Shown piece after piece: positions 55,822 to 64,000 of a stretch of DNA of 64,000 bases (position 1 is the stretch's first letter; every line of letters starts with the position of its first letter). Below the pieces are notes generated by a model, which saw only the letters and a program-made list of their open reading frames with translations, did not search any database and was not told the DNA's origin. Source of the stretch: Talinum fruticosum (taxonomy: Eukaryota; Streptophyta; Magnoliopsida; Caryophyllales; Talinaceae). The DNA lies in NCBI GenBank assembly GCA_021018815.1, contig JAITYX010000009.1:6822501-6886500 (forward strand), read 5' to 3'. The translations under genes were made by a program, and so were the position numbers.

Positions 55822-58545
55822 TCAATCTTCATCATCGGAAGCATCATCAAAGATATAATTGCCACAATCCTCCAAGATCGAAGTGGAAACTTGTCTATTG
55901 CCACCACCTTGCGAAGAACTAGCCCCATGGTCCCAAGTTGGTTGAGAGGACTCATGATAAGGTCCACTATACGACATCCAATGAATATCGTACGAATTGC
56001 CACAAAGGTGAAGTGCTTGTAAAGGCGTGACATCCATGCCAGGCCTCGGAAGAGCTAGGCCCATCACTAAAACAACTACGGTAAGGTATGGAAGTACTCG
56101 GCCCTTCCTCCGAAGCACTTGCGCCCGTGAGAATGCGAGAGGGACAACATGAAGAACCGACTCCAGCAGTACTACTCGACAATATTTCTTGACTAGAGAT
56201 ACACATTTATGCCCTGGAGCTGCCAAGGAAATCTCTTGATGGAGGAAAGGCGATCCTACAAAAGTAATATAGCGATTAGCAAATCTACTAAAAGCTCATG
56301 AGTTAGCACTTTAACTAACTAAGCTAATCCAAACCTGTTTGAAACGTCCGACCAGGTGAATAGATCCTTGAAAGCTTTGATAGCAAACTAGAGTTTGACG
56401 GACGGGGTTCGAGATTGTTCTCGACCGTACTTGTATATTAATTATGTTACCAAGACACTTTTAGAATTCAACTAAAAGTAAAAGAGCATAATACTCTTAC
56501 CCCCTTCTAGTCTTTTGGGAGCGGATGCCCCACACATTCGGACTCAAGAATTTCCGAAATCTTGACGAAACATGAGGACTCCTCGGGATGAGATACATTG
56601 ACATCGAGACTTAGGATGTAGATGTCACCCGGAAGAAGTCTGTAGAGATAGAGTTAATTTGCACACAAGAAATTTAATTGCACAACAAGGTAGATGAAAA
56701 CTCACCAATTGTGTCATGATTAGTCCCAAATATTGAACATAGGACAAATCCATATCTAAGAACCGAGTATAAAGATACCCAGTGGTTATTTCTTCTTGCT
56801 CCTCTCGGAAGTAGAACATTGTCCGTGGAGGATCTTGGGGAACAAAGGGAGGCGAAGTATTATACCGAATTTGTGGTGTAACCCCTCACTAAGGTACTAA
56901 TAGAAGCCGAAAGGACCCTCAAATGAAATTCACCTTTCGGTGAGCTCCCGCACTACGCGAAGGCTCGGAAGAAGGCTGAGTTTTGGTCCAAGGGTGAAAA
57001 TTGGTCTACGCACATAGGACCCATGAGAAGAAAAGCAAGTAATAGCAAAACTAAGTAGCCAAACCCGACATTTTTGGCCGGTGCCGGCCACACCATCTGT
57101 CGTGCCCGCTAGCCGTGGGCTAGGACATGAAATTTTTGGCAATTCTAGCTCAAATTATAAAGCACAAAAGTGACGTACCGTGGCCATGTGGTTGAGGGCG
57201 GACCTCAAAGAGGCAATATCATGCACCTTTCTTCCTTGGAGGTAGACTTTATCCCATGCTACTGAAGCTGAAAAAGAAGGATGGCCTTTTTAACCGAGAG
57301 GAGAATTAGGGAAAGTACTCATATAACCACAGTCTGCAAGTTTACAACACAAGTAAGATTCTTATCCCTGCAGGATAAGATATTTTTGAGATTAATAGAA
57401 GGACGAGCGTACCTCGATAACCTTTCAAAAACCACATAAGTGCATGTAATTTAGTAGATCCTTTTCATCCGTTGTATGCCTAGCCCGGAATGCAAAACCC
57501 TTATTAAACAAGTATAGACGGGTACACCTCATTTAAGGTCTTTAATTTTGTCTTAGTCCACCAAGTTCACAAAATTGTGAACGTATACTTTGGAAGCTTG
57601 GTCTAAAAAGATGGATGTGATTAACAAAAGGGCAAGCACTATCCGGAGCTATTGTTGTTGAGTGTGTTGAGCCCACAACTCAACACTTTTGAAGGCCTTG
57701 AAAAGAACGGTGTATTTAAAATAGTTAGTTTAGGGAAACAAGCTAGCAATGGAACGGAAGATGTGACACAAATAGTCATGATTTTTGTATAAATCCCTAT
57801 CATAAACTAAAGGTTCCACCGAGAAGCCCAAGCCAAAAAGAACAGACAACATAAAGAGGTGTGATAGTCATTCAAGCCCAAGCCCATGCAAGAAGGCTCT
57901 TTTCGATCACGAAATGACTTAAAGCAACAAAGAAAGGACCAAACCCAGCACTTGTTCATGATGGGCTCTAAGGGGTAGTTCCACTCTTTGAAGGTCTCGA
58001 TGAACTTAACAATGGCACCGCTACTCCGAATGGTGCCCTTCTACAAAATGGAAATCCAACAATATTTTAGTAAAAATACCATTTCAAACACATAAAGGAA
58101 GAAACTCAAGCCACTAATTTTACCGAGGTAAAGATGGCCGAGAGATGAGACATGGCTCTCGACCTCTACCAAGAGGTCATTGGGGTTCCATTCATGGTGT
58201 GGACACCACTCCTGCTATAAGAAGTTGTCATGGGTGAGGCCCTCGGCTCTTGTTCTCCTAATAGGATGTGCACGCCTTGTAGAAATATTTTTAAAGTTGT
58301 GTAATAAAACCAAGCTAGCCAAGTATGAGCAAGCTCAAACAAGGTTAGAGCAAGCAAGAAGAACCAAAGAGAGGAGCAAGTCAAGTGTACAAAATTAACA
58401 CACCAAGTCCCTGTTTTATAGGAAAATTCGGCCATCTTGACAAGAACACACAAAATGTAAAAAGTAAGAAGAGACAAAGCATGGAAGCAAGTAGCATACA
58501 CCGAGACATGGCTTGCCCAAAGGCTTGCCGACACTGGCCACAAGT
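55822..58545 (-). pseudogene. Antisense intron-containing gene B of Tat-3
   Basis: Minus-strand coding islands separated by GT...AG introns. Exon about 58124-58320: HEWNPNDLLVEVESHVSSLG. Exon 57413-58040: KGTIRSSGAIVKFIETFKEW, NYPLEPIMNKCWVWSFLCCF, then RCTRLYLFNKGFAFRARHTT. Exon 57179-57333: LWLYEYFP, then SVAWDKVYLQGRKVHDIASL. Exon 56706-57005: QDPPRTMFYFREEQEEITTG, YLYTRFLDMDLSYVQYLGL. Last exon 55822-56639: LLPGDIYILSLDVNVSHPEE, a Ser-rich part, and HESSQPTWDHGASSSQGGGN ending DDASDDED and a stop. Introns 58041-58123, 57334-57412, about 57006-57178, 56640-56705. Frames shift between and within exons. A plant-mobile-domain relationship is possible (WLYEYFP), not shown. Confidence 0.6.
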
Positions 58546-58946
58546 ATGCTAGTATAGTAAGAAGAGATCCAATTTTTAATCTGTTTTCGACTTAATTATT
58601 CAAGTAAATTATCATACTTGTGTGAATACGATTATCCACTAACAAGTATGCTCGTATAGTATAATTATTAAGCCAAGCTTCATATCAAAAGACGATCAAA
58701 GCTTCAGCGATAAAATCACCAAGCTTCAGGACATTACTCAAGTCAAGTTAAGGATCCTTTTACTGAACTTCATAATGCATGCATCACAATTAAGTCCTAC
58801 TCCTCTTTTTTGAGTTCGGGTTCAACAACCTATTTGATACACTACAAATCAGCCACATTCGATGTAATGCCTAAAATCGAGATAACTATCCTTTAGTGTC
58901 TACTTTGACCCTTCGTCCTTCGGACTAGGTCAAAGTGAGGGCTAAT
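58546..58946 (+). other. Tat-3 3' untranslated region and polypurine tract
   Basis: Non-coding. Two 19-bp repeats (58541-58559 and 58643-58661, one mismatch, core CAAGTATGCT). A nested hairpin at 58904-58934 (arms TTTGACC/GGTCAAA, inner GTCC/GGAC). The purine tract CAAAGTGAGGG (58931-58941) lies next to the LTR start. Confidence 0.65.
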
Positions 58947-59115
58947 TGTAGACACCAAAAAGTGTAAATCTTATCTCTTTGATTTACGTATTTTATTTTG
59001 TCGGCTCGGTGATGAAATCCCGATCTTCTTAGTCGGATCATGGTTAGAGTCCGCTTAGCATAACGGAAGCCGATAAACCACCAAAAACTCCTTAGCATAA
59101 AAAATCAACGTGCTT
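58947..59115 (+). repeat. Tat-3 3' LTR, left part
   Basis: TGTAGACACCAAAAAGTG..., collinear with 545-715 of Tat-1 (GATGAAATC, AAACCAC, AAATCA landmarks). It is interrupted at 59115 by SV-4; the remainder lies beyond the window. Confidence 0.85.
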
Positions 59116-60679
59116 TGAAGACTCGGACATTTCTCAATGCATTTCGAGTTGCACTAAACAAGTCAAGTATAACAACCCCATGCTTTTAGAGTTTTGATTC
59201 CAAGGCATTCTCGGTATCACGTAAACTCCTTTGAGTAAAATAAGTATCTTTCCGAGTGATACATCGTTTACTTAGTACTTTGTTGCTTATCCGTTTTTGA
59301 CTCAGAAAAATGGTTCTTTATTCCGAGTCCATCTTCACTCAGATTTATCGCGGACTAATGTTTCGTCTTTTTCTCACTCGGAACCTTACTTCGTCTACAA
59401 GCTCTATTTATGTTAGAGTAAATCTCCTTAGTCTGTTTCATGCTTAGTCTATATCAAGTTTTTCTCACTCGATATTCTTTATAGAACTTGCTCTATCACT
59501 TAGACTAAGTCGGATGGAATTCCGAGTATCATGGATATTGGACTGAGAAGATTCCTCTTCACTTCGACTCGGATAATCAATTACGTAATTATCATAATTA
59601 TTTCATTATCTATGTCTAACTTCGGACCAAAGTATTTTATGCTTTGAGAACCAGAATTGATTTACTTTTGTAGGTTATTCATTCGAGGATACACCTTTTT
59701 CAAACTACAAAAGTAGCCGGCTTCGAATGTCAAATCACCGGCGAGATATGGCTTTTCGCCTTCCCCGCTTTAGTCCCGGAAGATTGTGTCGAAGTCGTCT
59801 GCTTCCATATCCGGAAAACTCGGAACGCTAAGCTTAACGGTGGTTTCCACCTCATTTTTCAAGACACAACCGATGGTTTTGGGACTTCCAAGAGAGTTAA
59901 ACCGTTGTCCAACGTTCATATTTCAACGGATACTTTCGAGTGACTCGGAAAACTCTTATCAACGGTCACGAGAGGACTCTCGGTCAGCGAGATGAAGATA
60001 ACGGCTACTCTGCCTGGTCATCTATAAATAGAAGCCACTTCACAAGACTTGAAGATTGCCGAATCTATTTGTTAATACACATACTTGAGAAAAGTCATTG
60101 TATTTACTCTCAATCTTCTACTTACAACTCCCATTCCGTAATTCATTACTTTCGAGTTGTAAGGTCTTTTACTCGATTACAAACTCTTCTTACATTCTTT
60201 GTAAGCTCCCTTGACTAAGTCTGTAAAGGTTAACTCAGCTTAGTTGTCCCTAGCTATAAGGGTTATCTCAGCTAGGAAGTAGTAGATCGAGATAAGGTAA
60301 CTTCGAGTCTAGGAAAACTTGTATAAAGTTGTCCAAGGGAGCAACTTGGGTTCGATCGGTTCACGGTATTTTGTGGACTCAAAATAGTGGATTTGACTTC
60401 GTGTCTAGATTGACACGGACCGTGGTTTTCTGCCCCGAGGAGGGTTTCCACGTAAAATCTAAAGTGTCTTCTTTCCGAGTTCATTCTAGACTCAGATCGC
60501 TTTCTCGCTCTTGTTTCTTTTGATTCATTGCTTTCGAGTCCAATCTTTTCGACTCGTTTATAGACTCGAAGCTGCCTTTGTCTCTTTTCTAAGAAAAAGA
60601 GTGTGTTTTAAAAAGAATTTTCTATCACCCTATTCACCCGCCTCTAGGGTGACTCGGACTCTCCCCGAGCAAACCTTCA
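59116..60679 (+). repeat. SV-4 5' LTR
   Basis: 1,564 bp, TGAAGACTCGGAC to ACCTTCA. AACGG/CCGTT cores at 59836, 59902, 59925, 59961 and 60000; TATA box at 60023. Confidence 0.9.
60023..60031 (+). promoter_or_regulatory. TATA box, SV-4 LTR
   Basis: TATAAATAG in GGTCATCTATAAATAGAAGC, preceded by AACGGCTA. Confidence 0.7.
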
Positions 60680-60681
60680 AT

Positions 60682-60693
60682 TGGTATCGAGCC
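60682..60693 (+). other. SV-4 primer-binding site
   Basis: TGGTATCGAGCC, the initiator-Met-tRNA complement with CAGAG read as CGAG. Confidence 0.8.
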
Positions 60694-60738
60694 TAGCCTT
60701 TCAGAAAGGATTTAACAATCCAAAGGTTTAAAGATCGG

Positions 60739-62520
60739 ATGGCTCGGAACACCGGAGAGTTCGACGAAGGAATATCTTCCAACAGGCCTCCAAAATTCAA
60801 GGGCTCAAACTTTGGGCACTTGGAAGAAGCTTATGGAATGTTTCCTCATGGATCATGATGAAGAAGTATGGGAAATCATACAATAAGGAAACTACATTCC
60901 AACCAAGACAGATGAATTCAGAATCCTTCCCAAGACAAAGGCTGAGTTCACACCAGCAGAAGCAGAAAAGTTCGGAAAGAATTTCAAAGCCATGAACATT
61001 CTTATGTGCGCCATAAGCTCGGAAGAATACAACCGAGTCTCTGCATGTGACTCTGCTAAAGAGGTGTGGGATACCTTGGTCAACACCTACGAAGGTACGA
61101 GTCGGGTGAGACAAGCGAAGATCAGCCGAGTATCTTCACAAATATGAGCTTTTCAAAATGGAACCGAGAGGAGAATATTACTAAGATGTTCATTCGCTTC
61201 ACTGAGATCACCAATAATCTCAAATCTCTGGGAAAGAAAATCTCCTATAAAGAGATGTGCCGGAAAATTCTCGAAGCCTACCCAAGAGACGATGGGGTCC
61301 TAAGGTGACTACCATCGAAGAGGCTCAGAACCTTTCACTCTTGAAGCCAGACGAGCTCATCGGAAAGCTTTTAACACATGAGATACATCTCGGAAGAAGA
61401 AGATGCTGAGGGTACTACCAAAAGGATCATTGCGCTTAAAGCCTCGAGAATCCAAAGAAGCAAGGCTGAGCTCTTCTAACTCGAGAATATGATCCCATGG
61501 CACTCATTGCAAGAGGGTTCAAGAGAATGATGAAGCATAAAAGATGGGACAAAAGACCAAAAGAAGAATTCTACAAGAAAGACAAGAGAGATAGAAAAGG
61601 TAAGTTTTCTTCTCCTTCAAAGTTGTCTTTGTCTAAGAATTACGGACGTTTTGAATGTGGCAGCAAAGACCACATAGTCAAGGACTGTCCAAAAAGAAAA
61701 AGGGACAGGAAGAAGAAAAAGGCCATGATGGCAACATGGAGCGATGAGGACTCATCGGAAGACGACGAGGACTCGGATGACTCAAAGTGTCTAATGGCAA
61801 TCTCGACTCGAAGTCGAAAGAGAGTCGGACTCGGACTCGGACAATGAGGAAGCCGATCCTTAAGAGGTAATAAACTACTTCCTCAAATTTTCCAAAGTTG
61901 ATTTAGCTAAATACATCTTTACTTTGGAAGAAAAGTCCAATTCGATTCTTCTCATTTCAAAGAACAACTTGAGTCAATCACTTCGAGAGCACTGCTTTGA
62001 AAAACGAATTAGAAAAACCGAGACTCACACTCGAGAGAACTCAAGACAAGTGCTCAAGCTAATGAGACCGAGTTTGATTTACTCAAGAAAGAAAATGAGC
62101 GACTACAGCGAAGTTCACCGAGTCTCAAGATCTCGGTTTTAAAATTTACTTAAGGTCGAAGAACCTTGACATGCTCTTAGGATCACGAGTGTGTCTCTTT
62201 TCGAAAAGAAGGTCTTGATTTCAACAAAGAGGAAGAATCTAATTCTTACTCGGAATTATTCAAAAGGATTCCCGAACTGTAAAGTTCAGGAAAGCTGAGC
62301 ACGGTCCCATTCACGAAATGAAAGGAGGACCAAGCCCGGAATCATGTTTACAAAAGGAAACCATTTTCTCTTATTTCAAAAGGAAAAGTTTTCGAAAGAA
62401 AGAGACACAGACTCGGTTCTCGAGAGGAAGACTCGGAATCGGACAAAACCCAAAGTCATTCAAATCCGGGTTCCAAAACACCTTCTTCCTCGAAAAGGAT
62501 CACAAGTAAAGAATGTTACT
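60739..62520 (+). pseudogene. SV-4 gag
   Basis: ATG at 60739 (MARNTGEFDEG). Capsid region: TKAEFTPAEAEKFGKNFKAM (in shifted frame, about 60940-61000), KEVWDTLVNTYEGTSRVRQA (about 61059-61118), MFIRFTEITNNLKSLGKKIS (61189-61248), EEMCRKI-like KEMCRKIL, KPDELIGKLLTHEI. The frame from 61497 (MALIARGFKRMMKHKRWDKR) carries the zinc knuckle RFECGSKDHIVKDC at about 61650-61690, in which the first Cys is Arg, then KKKKAMMATWSDEDSSEDDE. The C-terminal helix and linker follow to 62520. At least five frame changes, several beside CGAG or TCGG. Confidence 0.88.
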
Positions 62521-62920
62521 CGGGTTCGTTAGAGGAAGTGAGAAGGGTTAGATTCTCTTTGATTTGCGGGTAACTCGAAGAGATCAAAAGGACACTGGTA
62601 TCTTGACAGTGGATTCTCACGCCATATGTCGGGAGATGCGGGACTCTTTTCCGAGTTGAACGGACATAAAGGAGGTAAAGTTACTTTTGGAGATGATAGC
62701 AAGGGCAAGATCGTGGAGATTGGCAAGATTGGGAAAGGAAGCAATCGGCCGATCCAGGTATATCTTGTCCAGGGATTGAAATATAATCGCTCGAGCATCT
62801 CTCAACTATGTGACAAAGGTCAAGAGGTAAGATTCACTCGGACCAATTACACTATTTCGATGTCTCTACCAAAGAGATCAAGCTGTCGGGTAAGAGATCG
62901 GGTAATACATACATCATCCC
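62521..62920 (+). pseudogene. SV-4 protease
   Basis: Catalytic Asp-Ser-Gly is intact at 62605-62613 (LDSGFSRHMSGD; the usual Cys after DSG is Phe). The frame continues from 62626: LFSELNGHKGGKVTFGDDSK, GLKYNRSSISQLCDKGQEVR (about 62776-62835). A frame change lies near 62845-62900. It is the clearest copia protease in the window. Confidence 0.85.
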
Positions 62921-63898
62921 TCTTTCGACCCAAGTCGAACCTATCTTGTTTAAAAGCGTCTCTCCATGATGATTCTTGGACTTGGCATCGTAGATTAGGC
63001 CATATCAGCATGCATACTATAAAGAAATTAGCATCTAATGGTTTAGTTAGGGGCTTACCTAACTGTGTTTTTGAGAAAGACAAAGTATGTGAAGCATGCA
63101 CTCGAGGGAAACAAGTCGGATCTTCATTCAAATCTCTGAAGACAGTTTCCACATCCAAAGTACTTGATTTACTGCATATGGATTTATACGGTGAAATCCT
63201 CGTGAAGAGTCTCGGAGGTAAATCTTACATACTCGTCATTATTGATGATTTTTCACGATTTACCTGGGTGTGTTTTCTTAAGCACAAAAATGAAGCATTC
63301 AAGGAGTTCAGCAAGCTCTGCAGAAAGATTCAAGTTGAGTCTCGGACTCAGATTCAAAAGATTCGAACCGACCATGGAAGGGAGTTCGATTACTCGGAAT
63401 TCTCGAGTTTTGTGACAAAAATGGAATCTCTCACAACTTCTCAGCACCCGTAACTCCTCAACGGAATGGAGTAGTAGAGAGAAAGAACAGAACCCTTGAA
63501 GAAATAGCAAGGACGATATGATTGAGCACAACTTGCCATACTATTTCAGGCGAGAGGCAGTAAACACAGCCAACTACACTCTAAACAGATGCCTCATCGG
63601 ACCCATTCTGAAGAAAACACCCTATGAACTCTACAAAGGGAAGAAGCCAAAGATTTCATATTTCGGACCTTTCGGATGTAAGTGCTTCGTTCACAACAAT
63701 AGTAAGGATCATCCGACCAAGTTCGATACTCGGTCGGATGAAGGTATTTTTCTAGGTTACTCCTCTTATAGCAAAGCTTATCGCATTTACAATAATCGTA
63801 CTAACAAAGTGGAAGAAAGCATCCACGTAGTATTTGATGAGCTTGAACAGGAGAAGCCAAGTGAGTCTTCATACTCGAACCGAAGCTCGAAAGGATGA
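62921..63898 (+). pseudogene. SV-4 integrase
   Basis: Zinc domain fully present: TWHRRLGHISMHTIKKLASN (about 62980-63040) and KDKVCEACTRGKQ (63078-63115), giving the His-His-Cys-Cys set. The core has LHMDLYGEI (first Asp, about 63172), VIIDDFSRFTWVCFLKHKNE (63235-63290), RTDHGREFDYSEF (second Asp, 63365-63400), then a frameshift, and NGVVERKNRTLEEI with the catalytic Glu at about 63464-63505. The C-terminal part is open from 63518 (YELYKGKKPKISYF, NNRTNKVEESIHVVFDELEQ). Only one or two frame changes prevent a full reading; it is the best-kept integrase here. Confidence 0.9.
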
Positions 63899-64000
63899 TG
63901 ACGAAGTTAAGCCTACAAAGACTCGGACCCAACATGCTCGAATGAAGTCACTCGTAACGAGGAAACTCGGAATGAGACAGTTCAAGAACCGGCTCGAACG
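63899..64000 (+). pseudogene. SV-4 INT-RT linker, cut by the window end
   Basis: Polar sequence equivalent to 10670-10780 in SV-1, rich in Thr, Glu and Arg codons. RT would follow beyond 64000. Confidence 0.7.

Larger units (their letters stand above)
43691..59115 (+). mobile_element. Tat-3, Tat-lineage gypsy with antisense genes
   Basis: The longest gypsy copy: damaged 5' LTR, leader, gag (split by a CACTA element), protease, RT, RNaseH, archaeal-type second RNaseH, INT, a long 3' region holding two minus-strand genes, polypurine tract and start of the 3' LTR. The second RNaseH and antisense extra genes are recognised features of the Tat lineage. Without the CACTA insert it spans about 14.2 kb to the SV-4 insertion. 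It is full of stops, so inactive as read. Confidence 0.85.
59116..64000 (+). mobile_element. SV-4, Sirevirus-type copia, runs off the window
   Basis: Begins with a full LTR and includes primer site, gag, protease and integrase; the sequence ends in the INT-RT linker. It sits in the 3' LTR of Tat-3. The left flank is TGCTT; the matching duplication would lie beyond 64000. It has the most CG-rich LTR of the family and keeps several long frames (for example 62626-63453). Confidence 0.9.

Overview
This window is repetitive plant nuclear DNA. I find no host gene, tRNA, rRNA or CRISPR array. Almost all of it can be assigned to LTR retrotransposons. One family is Ty1/copia of the Sirevirus (SIRE/Maximus) lineage: domain order GAG-PR-INT-RT-RNaseH, an extra ORF after RNaseH, LTRs of about 1.5 kb with TGAAG...CTTCA ends, and an initiator-Met-tRNA-type primer site. 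The other is Ty3/gypsy of the Tat lineage: TGTAGACACC... LTR, a leader minisatellite, RT-RNaseH, a second archaeal-type RNaseH, and INT. A nonautonomous CACTA DNA transposon and a 2.1 kb solo LTR are also present. Element names (SV- for Sirevirus, Tat- for gypsy) are mine. Large-genome angiosperm is the best guess for the source; species cannot be told.

Layout. 1-157 is a copia RT scrap (SV-0). 545-4253 is the 5' part of gypsy Tat-1 (LTR, leader, gag). From 4254 to 36525 a copia element, SV-host, lies inside Tat-1, and SV-host is itself split by three further Sireviruses. SV-1 (5954-11944) sits in its 5' LTR with GTTCA target duplications. SV-2 (13483-22995) sits in its gag with GAGTC duplications. 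SV-3 (23388-34406) sits at its gag end with GACCA/TACCA. Tat-1 resumes at 36526 with RT-RNaseH, carries the solo LTR 38176-40297 (TSD TCTAT), and ends at about 40355. Tat-2 (40356-43095) is a minus-strand gypsy gag plus leader. Tat-3 (about 43691-59115) is the most complete gypsy element; its gag is split by the CACTA element (46730-47965, TSD TGA) and its 3' LTR is split by SV-4, which runs from 59116 off the window end.

How the parts work together. Each element once encoded its own capsid protein, protease, integrase and reverse transcriptase; nearly all copies now carry stops and frameshifts. Three parts go beyond the standard gene set. The Sireviruses carry a gene after pol (19590-21033 and 30608-32164) preceded by its own TATA-like region. 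Tat-3 carries two genes on the opposite strand between INT and the 3' LTR, one with several GT...AG introns and one with a start codon and TATA box. The Sirevirus U3 carries a cluster of AACGG/CCGTT motifs just upstream of a conserved TATA box.

A caution on quality. Functionally fixed sites (the tRNA primer site, the protease active-site codons) show the same small changes at CAG/CTG sites, often CAG to CGAG or TCAGAG to TCGAG. These could be real methylation-linked mutation or uncorrected long-read base-calling errors, so some 'frameshifts' listed here may not exist in the plant.
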